From the NCBI GenBank assembly GCA_008501765.1, contig QQUE01000020.1:96237-160236 (forward strand): DNA of 64,000 nucleotides, in the 5' to 3' direction. Position numbers and translations under genes: made by a program. Within the stretch, counting starts at the first letter, position 1; every line of letters begins with the position of its first letter. Below are positions 18,448-27,957 of the stretch, one piece after another. The notes under the pieces are model-generated. The model worked only from the letters and a program-made list of their open reading frames with translations. It made no database searches and was not told where the DNA came from. The DNA comes from Calditrichota bacterium. GTDB lineage: Bacteria > Zhuqueibacterota > Zhuqueibacteria > Zhuqueibacterales > Geothermadaptataceae.

Positions 18448-20118
18448 ATGGATTTCATAAATACAATGGCTGAAGGCTGGATGTTTCCGCTGGCCATGCA
18501 TGTTTTTGAATTTTCTCTGTTTATTGCGCTCATTTGGTTGGCGGATACCGTTTTTCATCTGAACACAAAAATCCGTTACTGGCTCTGGCTATTAGCAATG
18601 CTTAAAATATTTATTCCTCCTGTTTTGCAAATGCCGCAACAGGCTCAAGTGGCGCAGCAAGGCCTGTATTTATTAACACCTATTTCTGCCACTTCTGCCT
18701 TCGTAAAACAGGAGTTCATCCTTTCAACTCCAGGCTGGATTGCTTTACTTTGGCTCCTGTCGATCCTCGGTTTTACGATTGTTTTTTGGATGAAAAACCG
18801 GATTTTGCAGCACCAACTTTCTGAGGCAATTCCACTTCAACTTTCTGAACTAAAAAGCACACAACTAAACTCAATAAATAATCTCCGTTTATTCGCAAGT
18901 GACAATCTGCAAACGCCTTTGCTCACAGGGCTTTTTCGTCCCTCGCTGTATTTACCGGCTGGTTATAATTCATGGCCGCCGGTGCAGCTGGAATCTGTTT
19001 TACAGCATGAGATCGCCCATCTGAAGCACCGCGATCTTTGGGCGGTTGCCGGGCAGATGGCAGCGCTGATTTTTTTCGGTTTAAATCCGTTGGTTTGGCT
19101 GATGCACCGCCGCTTGCTGCACCTGCGTGAGCTGCGCTGCGATGAATATGCCATCCGGGAAACCGGAATTCACCCCACCGAATACAGCCGGTTTTTGTAC
19201 GATATTCTCAAAAAACAGCAAAAACCAACGGCTGCTCTGGCTTCAGGAATTTACTTTGCGGAAGACTCGCAAGCGATTTTTAAACGGTTCAGTCACATTT
19301 TTGAAATCTCTAAAAAAGGAGTGCAAAAAATGCGTTGGTGGCATTATTTAGTTGTGATTACCGTTTGTGCGGCCATTCTGCCGCTCAGTTGGCAATGCTC
19401 GAACAAAAATTTGTTGGTAACACCAGAAAACTCTGAATTGAAAAAAGTAAAAAATTTCGTTGAATTTGACAAAGCACCCGCGCCTGTCGGTGGCTTCAAA
19501 ACGATACAGGAAAATCTCAAATATCCTGAGTTGGCACGCAAAGCTGGCATCGAAGGGCGTGTGATTCTCAACGTGCTTGTTGGTGTCGATGGGAAAGTAA
19601 AGGAAACACAAATTCTCAAAAATATAGCCGATGGGAACAATGGCTGCGCCGAAGCTGCTGTTGCAGCTGTTGAAGCGACCGAGTGGACTCCAGCTGAACA
19701 GAAAGGTAAACCTGTGCAGGTATGGGTGGGGATCCCGGTTATTTTTCGTTTGAGTGGTGAGAAACAAAATGATTCTGATGACATTTTAATCATGAAGACG
19801 AAAAAGAGTAAAAAATTTGTAGAATTCGATAAAGCACCAGCGCCTGTAGGCGGCTTTGCCGCGATACAGGAAAATCTCACGTATCCAGAAATTGCACGCA
19901 AAGCCGGTCTCGAAGGGCGTGTGATTCTAAATGTGCTTGTTGGAATTGATGGAAAAGTGAAAGACACTCAAATTCTTAAAAATCTTGCTGATGGGAATAA
20001 TGGGTGCGCAGAAGCAGCGATAAATGCTGTTCGTGCCGTGAATTGGAGGCCGGCAGAGCAGAAAGGGAAGCCAGTAGAAGTTTGGGTTGCTATTCCTGTG
20101 ATTTTTCGCCTGAAATAA
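18448..20118 (+). CDS. M56 (BlaR1-type) membrane metallopeptidase with two C-terminal TonB domains
   Basis: 556 residues. Membrane helices lie near 14-34, 43-60 and 95-115. The zinc peptidase motif QHEIAHLKHRD (HExxH, His187-Glu188-His191) follows, then ELRCDEYA, the M56 family's downstream motif. After a fourth helix (about 308-326) come two nearly identical copies of a TonB C-terminal domain (about 329-428 and 450-556), each starting FVEFDKAPAPVGG and ending VW.(G/A)IPVIFRL, separated by a linker. There is no penicillin-binding sensor domain. The prediction is a signal-transducing protease for the BlaI partner whose periplasmic end resembles an energy transducer and may contact outer-membrane receptors. 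GGAGG precedes the ATG. Confidence 0.88.
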   Translation: MDFINTMAEGWMFPLAMHVFEFSLFIALIWLADTVFHLNTKIRYWLWLLAMLKIFIPPVLQMPQQAQVAQQGLYLLTPISATSAFVKQEFILSTPGWIALLWLLSILGFTIVFWMKNRILQHQLSEAIPLQLSELKSTQLNSINNLRLFASDNLQTPLLTGLFRPSLYLPAGYNSWPPVQLESVLQHEIAHLKHRDLWAVAGQMAALIFFGLNPLVWLMHRRLLHLRELRCDEYAIRETGIHPTEYSRFLYDILKKQQKPTAALASGIYFAEDSQAIFKRFSHIFEISKKGVQKMRWWHYLVVITVCAAILPLSWQCSNKNLLVTPENSELKKVKNFVEFDKAPAPVGGFKTIQENLKYPELARKAGIEGRVILNVLVGVDGKVKETQILKNIADGNNGCAEAAVAAVEATEWTPAEQKGKPVQVWVGIPVIFRLSGEKQNDSDDILIMKTKKSKKFVEFDKAPAPVGGFAAIQENLTYPEIARKAGLEGRVILNVLVGIDGKVKDTQILKNLADGNNGCAEAAINAVRAVNWRPAEQKGKPVEVWVAIPVIFRLK

Positions 20119-20152
20119 CTATCAAAAAACCTTTTAAATGCCCGATATACTG

Positions 20153-20294
20153 ATTTGCAAAAGTAATGTCCGATGATAGCTTCCTCAATTTGTCATTCCC
20201 GAATGATCCTATCGGGAATCCATGCTTGTACAAATTTTGGATCCCCGATAAAAACATTCGGGGATGACAAACATAAGACATTACTTTTGCAAAT
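20153..20294. repeat. MITE-like palindromic element with perfect 18-bp terminal inverted repeats
   Basis: ATTTGCAAAAGTAATGTC (20153-20170) is exactly inverted at 20277-20294. Just inside it, TTTGTCATTCCCGAATG pairs with CATTCGGGGATGACAAA with one mismatch, and GTCATTCC/GGAATCC modules are nested within. There is no open frame and no clear target duplication. Confidence 0.7.
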
Positions 20295-20333
20295 AGCTAT
20301 AGCCAAGGGAAATCCCTGGGCTATCTACCTCCC

Positions 20334-20635
20334 GTCATTCCGGTTTTCATCGCACGCAAAGCATTTAAATCCACCCAAATCGCAACCGATGAAATACCGG
20401 AATCCCCTGAAATTGGGGTAATATTTAACGTGAGTTCGATGTAAGAATAATTGGGACAAAACGAATTAATTATAGGATATAGTCCGAAGGCGTCCCGCCG
20501 AGGATAACGCACGGACCGCTCGGCGAGACGCCTTCGCTCTATTTTAATTATGCTTGGTAAAGAATGTTACAGCTTACATCGAACTCAAGTTATTTAGTAG
20601 ATCCCGGTATTTCAAAAAGCGAAAACCGGGATGAC
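20334..20635. repeat. Palindromic repeat of the GTCATTCC type, split by a second element
   Basis: Outer arms GTCATTCCGGTTTTC (20334-20348) and GAAAACCGGGATGAC (20621-20635) pair with one mismatch. A second arm pair, GAAATACCGGAATC (20391-20404) and GATCCCGGTATTTC (20600-20613), also pairs with one mismatch. The centre is occupied by the separate element at 20428-20590. Confidence 0.65.
20428..20590. mobile_element. Non-autonomous palindromic element with TATTTA target duplication
   Basis: 163 bp. Ends ACGTGAGTTCGATGTAAG and CTTACATCGAACTCAAGT are inverted with one mismatch. TATTTA flanks it directly on both sides (20422-20427 and 20591-20596). Inside is a long hairpin, CGAAGGCGTCCCGCCGAG (20485-20502) with its partner at 20519-20536, one mismatch. 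No gene is carried, so mobility would depend on a transposase elsewhere. Confidence 0.65.
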
Positions 20636-20819
20636 CAGTTAGATGATTTTTTTCGCAGCTTAACTCTCTTTTTCCACTCTCCCAAGATGCGCTAATTCAC
20701 ACCACTTAAATTACGCGGAACCTTTTTCTGTTTTTGTAAGTTGAAAATGGTAATTCAATTGCGTATCCTGCGAAGTCTCCATCCAAATTCTGATTTGATG
20801 TTCTTTCCGGGAGGTCTCA

Positions 20820-23183
20820 TTGATTTCAGGGAACCAACGACTCACCTTTTTACTTTTATTGCTCATCTTTTCTTCTTCAATTTTCGCGCAAAAATTCACC
20901 ATCAGCGGCTATGTTCAGGACAATGCCAGCGGTGAAAAACTCATCGGCGCCAATGTTTTTATCAAAGACCAAAATCGCGGCACAGCCACCAATAATTACG
21001 GCTTTTTTAGCCTGACATTGCCGGAGAGTGAAACAGATTCACTCACTTTGCTTGGATCGTATATTGGCTACCGGCTCTGGCAAAAAACGTTGCCTGCCAA
21101 CAGCAACCAGCAAATTGAAATAGCGCTGCAGTTGTCGGTGCTGCAGGGAGAAACCGTCGAAGTAATTGCCGAGGCGTTGGAGCCAATTGAAAGCAAGTCG
21201 CAGATGAGTGTTATCGAAGTGCCCATCGACCAGTTGCAGCATATCCCGGCTCTGCTCGGCGAAATCGATGTTATCAAAGCAATGCAGCTTTTGCCCGGTG
21301 TGCAGTCCGGTTCTGAGGGCAGCAGCGGACTTTATGTTCGCGGCGGTGCACCCGACCAAAACTTGATTTTGCTCGACGGCGCGCCGGTTTATAATGCCTC
21401 CCACTTGTTCGGATTTTTCTCAATTTTTAATGCAGACGCTGTGAAAAACGTGAAATTGACCAAAGGCGGTTTCCCGGCGCGTTTCGGCGGCCGCCTTTCT
21501 TCGGTGATGGAAATTAACCTGAAAGAAGGCAATAATCAGGAAATCGATGGCCAGTTTACACTTGGAATCATTTCATCGCGATTCAATATCGAAGGCCCAA
21601 TCAAAAAGGGAAAATCCTCTTTTATTTTTTCGGGTCGGCGAACCTACATCGATTGGCTGGCTCAACCTTTTTTAAAGGAGAGTGAACGCGGTAACGGCTA
21701 TTATTTTGGCGATCTCAATGCCAAGTTTAACTACATTTTATCAGATAAAAACAGGCTTTTTCTCAGCTTGTATTCCGGATTGGACAAAGCGTACGTGCAA
21801 AATGAAGACAAATGGGAGACCGCTGAAAATAAGTTGGAAAATGACCTCTGGTGGGGAAATTTGACTTCAACTTTGCGCTGGAACTGGCTTATTTCACAAA
21901 AGCTTTTCAGCAACTCAACTTTTATGTACAGCAAGTATCGCTTCAACGTTGAATTATCTGACGAAGAAAAAAACCTCGATCAAAATACCAGTGAAGCCTA
22001 TTATTTGAAATATCATTCCGGCATTGAGGACTGGACAGCCGCCATCGATTTTGATTTTCTGCCGGATCCTGCGCACGATATTAAATTTGGCGGCACTGTC
22101 GTCGGGCATACGTTTCGACCCGGCGCTGTGCATTTCAAATCCGAGGGAAATAATGTATTCGAAATTGACACACTGATCGCTCCCGTCAACACGCAAAAAG
22201 CAATCGAAACCAGTTTCTATCTCGAAGATGATTTTGATTTGACGCCGCTTCTGAAAATAAATGCCGGGCTGCATGCCTCCAGTTTTTCTGTCAATTCTAA
22301 GCTCTACTCCTCGGTGCAGCCCCGTTTTTCGATGCGCTATCTTTTTGGCTCCTGGGCGCTCAAATCCTCCTTCGCAACGATGACCCAATACGTGCATTTG
22401 CTGACAAATTCGGGCATCGGCCTGCCAACCGATTTGTGGGTACCGACAACGCCAAAAGTAAAACCCCAAAAAAGCCAGCAATATGCGCTTGGTTTGGCCC
22501 ACACTTTTGCAGATAAAAAACTCGAAGCCAGCCTTGAAGGCTATTATAAAAAAATGGAAAATCTCGTTTCCTATAAAGAAGGCGCCAATTTTGTCGGGCT
22601 GGATGAACTGTGGGAGGATAAAATTACTGCTGGCAAGGGTGAATCGTATGGCATTGAACTTTTTCTGCAACGGAAACAGGGAAAGACAACAGGATGGCTC
22701 GGTTACACGCTTTCGTGGAGCAATCGCCAGTTTGAAGAGCTGAATTTTGGCAATGAATTTCCTTACCGCTACGACCGGCGGCATGATTTATCGCTGGTCG
22801 TGAACCACAAGATTCGTTCAGGTATTGAATTGTCCGGAACATGGGTGTTCGGGACCGGAAACAGCATTTCACTCCCCTCCGCGACCTATACCGGTTTTGT
22901 GGATTACAGTGAATTCCTTGGCGAATATTTCGGGGAAATCAAATATTACTCCGAGCGCAATGGGTCCCGTATGCGGGCCTATCACCGTCTGGATCTTTCC
23001 ATCCGCTTCGTTAAAGGAAGTACTGAAAGAAAGCACGTTTGGGCATTCGGCGTTTACAATGCTTATAATCGGAAAAATCCATTTTTTTATTTTTTCAGTG
23101 AAGAAGAAAACAGCACGCCGGTGGTGAAGCAGGCCAGCCTGTTCCCGATAATTCCGGCAATCAGCTATAGCTATTCTTTTTAA
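20820..23183 (+). CDS. TonB-dependent outer-membrane receptor with carboxypeptidase-regulatory domain
   Basis: 787 residues. Signal peptide (residues 1-24, ending SIFAQ), a carboxypeptidase-regulatory domain (FTISGYVQDNASGEKLIGANV, about 25-110), a plug with GEIDVIKAMQLLPGVQSGSEGSSGLYVRGGAPDQN, LLDGAPVYN and FPARFGGRLSSVMEI, and an outer-membrane barrel ending in SYSYSF with a terminal aromatic. It starts with TTG, supported by GGGAGG 6 nt upstream. It is followed 69 bp later by a DUF4249 lipoprotein, a partnership often seen in Bacteroidota, where the pair handles an unidentified substrate. The M56-TonB gene lies upstream beyond the repeats. Confidence 0.9.
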   Translation: MISGNQRLTFLLLLLIFSSSIFAQKFTISGYVQDNASGEKLIGANVFIKDQNRGTATNNYGFFSLTLPESETDSLTLLGSYIGYRLWQKTLPANSNQQIEIALQLSVLQGETVEVIAEALEPIESKSQMSVIEVPIDQLQHIPALLGEIDVIKAMQLLPGVQSGSEGSSGLYVRGGAPDQNLILLDGAPVYNASHLFGFFSIFNADAVKNVKLTKGGFPARFGGRLSSVMEINLKEGNNQEIDGQFTLGIISSRFNIEGPIKKGKSSFIFSGRRTYIDWLAQPFLKESERGNGYYFGDLNAKFNYILSDKNRLFLSLYSGLDKAYVQNEDKWETAENKLENDLWWGNLTSTLRWNWLISQKLFSNSTFMYSKYRFNVELSDEEKNLDQNTSEAYYLKYHSGIEDWTAAIDFDFLPDPAHDIKFGGTVVGHTFRPGAVHFKSEGNNVFEIDTLIAPVNTQKAIETSFYLEDDFDLTPLLKINAGLHASSFSVNSKLYSSVQPRFSMRYLFGSWALKSSFATMTQYVHLLTNSGIGLPTDLWVPTTPKVKPQKSQQYALGLAHTFADKKLEASLEGYYKKMENLVSYKEGANFVGLDELWEDKITAGKGESYGIELFLQRKQGKTTGWLGYTLSWSNRQFEELNFGNEFPYRYDRRHDLSLVVNHKIRSGIELSGTWVFGTGNSISLPSATYTGFVDYSEFLGEYFGEIKYYSERNGSRMRAYHRLDLSIRFVKGSTERKHVWAFGVYNAYNRKNPFFYFFSEEENSTPVVKQASLFPIIPAISYSYSF

Positions 23184-23252
23184 ATATGCAAAATATAGAA
23201 TTGTGTTAGTTCACACAAATCCCGATCAAAACCAATTCAAAAATACACGGGA

Positions 23253-24143
23253 ATGAAAAATATGTTTCAATTGAGAAAATGCTCAACATTGCTCGTTTTT
23301 GGTTTGCTTTTTTTTGTTGGTTGCGAAATGATTGTCGAAGTTGATTTACCCGAACATGAACCAGTTTTGGTAGTAAACAGCTTTTTTTCTCCGGAGAATC
23401 CATGGGTGATTCGTGTCAATCACAGCCTTGGGATATTGGATTCAAATCAAATTGAGCCTGTTAAAAACGCCAAAGTAGAGCTGGAAGTTAGTGGATCACA
23501 AACATATTTACTATCACGCAACTCAAACGGATATTATTACAACAATGCGATTCCGCTGCCGCAGGTTGGGAAAAATTATCGTGTCATCGTTTCTGCACCG
23601 GGGTATGAAGCTGTGCAAGGGGAAAGCCACGTTCCCGTTGCCGTGCAAATCGATTCTGTAAAATCACGGCGGCTGCTCAATACTTCCGGCGATATTGAAC
23701 TGGAAATAACCATCAATTTTAAAGATCCGGTGGAAATAGAGAATTATTATCAAATTGCCGTTAGAAGAGTTGATGGGCCTGGGCTTTATTCCGGTTATCT
23801 CGAATTCGAGAGTGATGATCTCGTTTTTAACCGCGATGGCGGGACAGTTTTTACCGATGACCTTTTTAACGGAAATTCGTACGGGCTAAAAATTACACTT
23901 TATTCCCATCAGGTTCACGGGGCGGATGTGCGGGTGGATTTTATGACGACGACCGAGGAATATTACAAATATATTAAGTCCTATCGTCAATACGAAGATC
24001 ACGATGAAAATCCATTTGCAGAACCAGTTTTTGTGTATAATAATGTCGAAAATGGACTAGGCATTTTTGCAGGATTTAACAGGGCGCAGCCTAAAATAGC
24101 AAGCTGGCAACAGCGAATATATATTTTGAATTCACAAGATTAA
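23253..24143 (+). CDS. DUF4249 lipoprotein, partner of the TonB receptor
   Basis: 296 residues. A signal peptide ends in a lipobox (LLFFVGC, Cys24), so the protein is lipid-anchored. MIVEVDLPEHEPVLVVNSFFSPENPWVI is the family's typical beginning: a beta-rich domain that in DUF4249 genes follows a TonB receptor. Later, QVGKNYRVIVSAPGYEAVQGESHVP matches the family's middle part. Its function is unknown; it probably acts at the outer membrane with the receptor encoded just before it, as an accessory ligand-handling subunit. The ATG is preceded by ACGGGAATG rather than a strong Shine-Dalgarno site. It converges with the YheT gene, with only 16 bp between stop codons. Confidence 0.82.
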   Translation: MKNMFQLRKCSTLLVFGLLFFVGCEMIVEVDLPEHEPVLVVNSFFSPENPWVIRVNHSLGILDSNQIEPVKNAKVELEVSGSQTYLLSRNSNGYYYNNAIPLPQVGKNYRVIVSAPGYEAVQGESHVPVAVQIDSVKSRRLLNTSGDIELEITINFKDPVEIENYYQIAVRRVDGPGLYSGYLEFESDDLVFNRDGGTVFTDDLFNGNSYGLKITLYSHQVHGADVRVDFMTTTEEYYKYIKSYRQYEDHDENPFAEPVFVYNNVENGLGIFAGFNRAQPKIASWQQRIYILNSQD

Positions 24144-24159
24144 AATCTTTGTTTTTTCC

Positions 24160-25128
24160 TCATTTAGCCACAGAATTTAGAAACGCAACCGCTTGTTTTT
24201 CCGACCAGTATTCTTTTTCATTATTAAATTGAACAAAACCCACATGCCCGCCATGCCGCGGTGATTGCAGAACAAAACTGGGATTGAGTTGCGCCTCTTT
24301 TACCGGAAAACATTCTGGCGAGAGAAACGGATCATCTTTCGCGTTGACAAGCAGCGTTGGCGTTGTTATGTGGGGCAGGTACGGTTTGGAGCTGGCTTGT
24401 CGCCAGTAATCAGCTGCGTCACGAAAACCCCACATTGGAGCAACGTAGCGCCCGTCAAAATCGCCAAATGACTTGATTTTATGAAAATCTGCATCATCAA
24501 TTTCCCCCGGAAATATCTTCATTTTTTCTTTTATTTTTTGGTGCAGCATTTTTAAAAACCGGCGCATGTAAATTTTATTTTGCCATTTGGCGAGTTCCAC
24601 CGCACTGGTAGCCAGATCGCAGGGAACTGAGAATGCAACGCAACCACAGATCCGCTTATCCAGTGGAACTTCCTTTTGCCCGAGGTACATCAAACTCATA
24701 TTGCCGCCCATGCTGAAACCGATCAGCGCCAGCTGGTCGTAATTTCCTGTTCCTAAAACATGCTGACTCACAGTGTGCACATCCGGCCAGCGACCGCTGT
24801 GATAAAAGTAAAGTTTTCTATTCGTTTCACCGCTGCAACCACGAAAATTCCAGGCGGCGGCATCCCAGCCGGCTTTGTTTAATGCGCGGACCATTCCAAT
24901 AACGTAGGATCTGTTCGTGTCACCCTCAAGACCGTGCGAAATTACTACCGCGCGCCGCGCACCGATACGCGACCAGTCAATATCAATAAAATCATCGTCC
25001 GGTGTTGCGATGCGCTCGCGCTTATAATCTGGTTTGGGTAGTTTGCGAATAAGTGAGGGATAAATACTGAGAAGATGCCCGTTTGACAATAAAAATGGGG
25101 GTGTGTAATCGAGTTTTTTATAGTTCAT
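24160..25128 (-). CDS. Alpha/beta hydrolase of the YheT family
   Basis: 322 residues, the usual size for YheT. The start YTPPFLLSNGHLLSIYPSL is diagnostic of the family. The oxyanion-side motif VVISHGLEGDTNRSY, the nucleophile elbow LIGFSMGGN (Ser about 147), the acid in VNAKDDPFLSPE and the late His in RHGGHVGF complete the catalytic triad. Members are cytoplasmic esterases/hydrolases with poorly known substrates. It is divergent from the acyltransferase gene, which might point to lipid metabolism, but that is only positional. Confidence 0.88.
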   Translation of the reverse strand: MNYKKLDYTPPFLLSNGHLLSIYPSLIRKLPKPDYKRERIATPDDDFIDIDWSRIGARRAVVISHGLEGDTNRSYVIGMVRALNKAGWDAAAWNFRGCSGETNRKLYFYHSGRWPDVHTVSQHVLGTGNYDQLALIGFSMGGNMSLMYLGQKEVPLDKRICGCVAFSVPCDLATSAVELAKWQNKIYMRRFLKMLHQKIKEKMKIFPGEIDDADFHKIKSFGDFDGRYVAPMWGFRDAADYWRQASSKPYLPHITTPTLLVNAKDDPFLSPECFPVKEAQLNPSFVLQSPRHGGHVGFVQFNNEKEYWSEKQAVAFLNSVAK

Positions 25129-25481
25129 TATGTTTTTCTGTTTCGTTTCCGGTTCCTGGCGAAAGTTTTGAATTTGGTCTTGAATTCTGATCGTCCCGGT
25201 CTTCTCAGATTCGTTTCAATAAAAAGATGTTGAATTAGAAATGCTATATAATTATGTTAATATTGCATTTTAAATTGAAGATAAATTTTCAGAATTTTCG
25301 AGTCAGGTTGGTGGGGTGGCTCTGAATTTAATTAAAATATTGGCTCGAAGTCTTGCGCAATACACTCTTTTTCAACCAACTTTACCTCCGCTTTACAATA
25401 TTGGAATTTACCGTGTGTGGGAAAAAATAACTAGCAATCCAGATTTTTATTCACCAACAAATTTATTTTAAGAGACAGGCC
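25129..25481. other. Divergent intergenic region, no gene seen
   Basis: 353 bp between the YheT and acyltransferase genes. AT-rich, without a coding frame. Promoters for both genes must be here, but no clear elements are recognised. Confidence 0.4.
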
Positions 25482-26216
25482 ATGAAACGGATTTTAGGCT
25501 TTTTATTTTTTATTTATCAGTTGGTAGTAATTTTTCCTGTCTTCGGCATTGCCACAGCAATTTGCGGATTCATTGCTGTCAGCATCTCTGTTTTGGGATA
25601 CCCTTCGTTTGCCAGTCAATTTGCGGGCAGCATTTGGGGACGCGTAAGTGTTTGGGTGACTCTTTCCCGGATATCTGTTTCTGGCCGGGAAAAAATAAAG
25701 GAGGGGCAATCCTACGTAATCGTCGCCAATCACCCCAGCGCTTTTGATATTCTCGTCGTTTACGGCTGGATCGGTCTCGATTTTAAGTGGGTGATAAAAA
25801 AGGAAGTTCGCAAATACCCGATTTTAGGATATTCCTGTCATAAAATGGGGCACGTCTTCGTTGACCGTTCCAATACGGATGCAGCCATAAAATCATTACA
25901 AAGTGCTAAATCCAGAATACGCGATGGTGTCTCTATTTTCTTTTTTCCCGAGGGAACCCGGCACAAGGAAATTGGGCAATTTAAAAAAGGCGCTTTTCGC
26001 ATGGCGCTCGATTTGGAGCTGCCTATTTTGCCGGTTACGATCAGAGATTCCGAAAAAATTATTCCATCCAAATCTATAAAAGTGCGGCCCGGGCATGCAG
26101 AGATGATATTCCACGATCCCATCGAAACTTCAGACTATAATCATGAAAATTTACGTGAATTAGTGGAAAAGAGTCACGATATCATCATGGCTCCCTTAAA
26201 AAAGAGCGGTAAATAA
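25482..26216 (+). CDS. plsC: 1-acyl-sn-glycerol-3-phosphate acyltransferase
   Basis: 244 residues, normal for PlsC. It transfers an acyl group to lysophosphatidic acid to make phosphatidic acid at the inner membrane. An N-terminal membrane segment spans residues about 5-45. The catalytic HX4D motif is NHPSAFD (about 86-92), followed by KKEVRKYPILG and FVDRSN, and the substrate-binding FFPEGTRHKE (about 151-160) and LPILPVTI. GAGACAGGCC precedes the ATG. It stands alone, 282 bp before pepD. The LPA specificity is assumed from family; other lysophospholipid acyltransferases share these motifs. Confidence 0.87.
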   Translation: MKRILGFLFFIYQLVVIFPVFGIATAICGFIAVSISVLGYPSFASQFAGSIWGRVSVWVTLSRISVSGREKIKEGQSYVIVANHPSAFDILVVYGWIGLDFKWVIKKEVRKYPILGYSCHKMGHVFVDRSNTDAAIKSLQSAKSRIRDGVSIFFFPEGTRHKEIGQFKKGAFRMALDLELPILPVTIRDSEKIIPSKSIKVRPGHAEMIFHDPIETSDYNHENLRELVEKSHDIIMAPLKKSGK

Positions 26217-26498
26217 TTCCTTCGATTTTGTTACTAAAGTTATACAATAAATTGCCTTTTCAGATGGGTTGTCGGGGAAGTATCGATTCGTATTTTTTGC
26301 CTTGAATTAACAAGGGAAAATCCACCTTTTGATTTACTAATTTAGGCAACTTTAGCTTGCAATCGTCAGACATCCTTGCTAACTTAAATGCCTGAATTTC
26401 ATATTGCTGGTATGTGTACGACAGCAATTTATTTATACAGGAAGTATAATTATTATTGGTGATGGATGAATCCATTAAAGCAGGAATAAGGAGGAGTA

Positions 26499-27950
26499 AT
26501 GACATTCGTTTCTGAATTTGAACCCAAAATTTTGTGGAAATTTTTTGATGAAATTTTAACCATTCCACGTGGTTCAAAAAATGAAGAGAAAATTCGGCAA
26601 TATGTTATTTCAATTGCTGAGAAACACAATCTCGATTATGTGCAAGACCCGATCGGGAATGTGGTGGTGCGCAAACCGGGCTCGGCCGGGCACCAAAATG
26701 CGGCTGGTGTCGTCCTGCAAGCGCATATTGATATGGTTAATGAGAAAAATTCTGATGTGGAATTTGATTTTGATACCGAAGCATTGAAGCCCCAATTGGA
26801 CGGAGAATATCTCAAAGCAACGGGAACGACTTTAGGTGCTGACAATGGTATTGGTGTGGCAGCGATGTTGGCTGTTATGAGTGATGACAGTCTCGAACAC
26901 GGACCGTTGGAGTTTTTATTTACCATCGATGAAGAGACCGGATTGACCGGAGCACAGGAGCTTGGTAACGACATGCTGCAAGGGCGCCAATTACTCAACC
27001 TGGATACCGAGGAAGAAAACAGCCTTTGTGTCGGTTGTGCCGGCGGTGGTGATACACGCATAACCGTGCCGGTAAAACGCATGACACAACCTGCGGGTAC
27101 TGTTGCCATTGAACTCAAATTAACGGGTTTAAAAGGCGGTCATTCTGGCTGTGATATCCACTTACAAAAAGGCAATGCAGTAAAATTGCTTGTTCGTGCG
27201 CTGTTCGCATGTTCAGAAGAAATGGCCTTTAACATCGCCGAAATTGCCGGTGGCGATAAACACAATGCCATTCCGCGTGAGGCATTTGCCACCGTTGTAA
27301 TCGACGCGGCTGCAAAAGCGAAATTTGTTGCAAAAATGAATGCTGAAATGGCAGCGATGGCTGAGGAATACAAATCTGTCGAGCCAGATTTTACTTTTGC
27401 AGCAGCAGAAACCACAATTTCGAACAACGTGCTCGACCTTGCCAGTTCACAAAAACTGCTCAACTTTGCTCAGGCTTTGCCGCACGGCGTTGTCGCAATG
27501 AGCTACGATATTCCGGAGCTTGTCGATACGAGCACCAATTTGGCCAAACTTAAGCTGAGCGAAGATTCAATTTTTGTTCTTATGAGTTCACGCAGCTCGA
27601 TTTCCTCGGGAATGGACGCCATTCGTCAACAAATTCACGCGGTTGCCGGCCTTGTCGATGGAAAAATGGAAGAGTCGGATGCCTATCCCGGCTGGAAACC
27701 GAACATGGATTCCCGGTTACTTAAAGTGATGAAAGAACTTTACACCAAAGAAACCGGTATTGAGCCTGAAGTCGGCGCAATTCATGCAGGATTGGAATGC
27801 GGAATTATCGGTGCAAAATACGATGGCATGGATATGATTTCCTTCGGTCCACAAATCGAATTTCCACACAGCCCCGACGAACGTGTTAAAATTGACACTG
27901 TCGCTGCTTTCTACGACATGTTGCTAAAAACACTCAAAGAATTAGCTTGA
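26499..27950 (+). CDS. pepD: Aminoacyl-histidine dipeptidase (M20/PepD)
   Basis: 483 residues, matching PepD. It cleaves Xaa-His dipeptides such as carnosine in the cytoplasm with a two-zinc centre. Visible: WKFFDEILTIPRGSKNEEKIRQY, the zinc/catalytic motif VLQAHIDMVNE, the bridging aspartate in TTLGADNGIGVAAML, the general base and metal glutamate in FTIDEETGLTGA, the zinc residue in LNLDTEEE, and the late His in GPQIEFPHSPDERV. A lid domain with GLKGGHSGCDIH sits in the middle. AAGGAGGAG lies just before the ATG, a very strong RBS. A terminator follows directly. Confidence 0.94.
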   Translation: MTFVSEFEPKILWKFFDEILTIPRGSKNEEKIRQYVISIAEKHNLDYVQDPIGNVVVRKPGSAGHQNAAGVVLQAHIDMVNEKNSDVEFDFDTEALKPQLDGEYLKATGTTLGADNGIGVAAMLAVMSDDSLEHGPLEFLFTIDEETGLTGAQELGNDMLQGRQLLNLDTEEENSLCVGCAGGGDTRITVPVKRMTQPAGTVAIELKLTGLKGGHSGCDIHLQKGNAVKLLVRALFACSEEMAFNIAEIAGGDKHNAIPREAFATVVIDAAAKAKFVAKMNAEMAAMAEEYKSVEPDFTFAAAETTISNNVLDLASSQKLLNFAQALPHGVVAMSYDIPELVDTSTNLAKLKLSEDSIFVLMSSRSSISSGMDAIRQQIHAVAGLVDGKMEESDAYPGWKPNMDSRLLKVMKELYTKETGIEPEVGAIHAGLECGIIGAKYDGMDMISFGPQIEFPHSPDERVKIDTVAAFYDMLLKTLKELA

Positions 27951-27957
27951 TTTATAT

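Noticed and set aside
19344..19967. 207-residue antisense frame over the two TonB domains
   Set aside because: It repeats only because the sense domains are duplicated; no independent coding evidence.
21954..22784. 276-residue antisense frame within the TonB receptor gene
   Set aside because: Shadow frame; composition follows the codon bias of the plus-strand gene.
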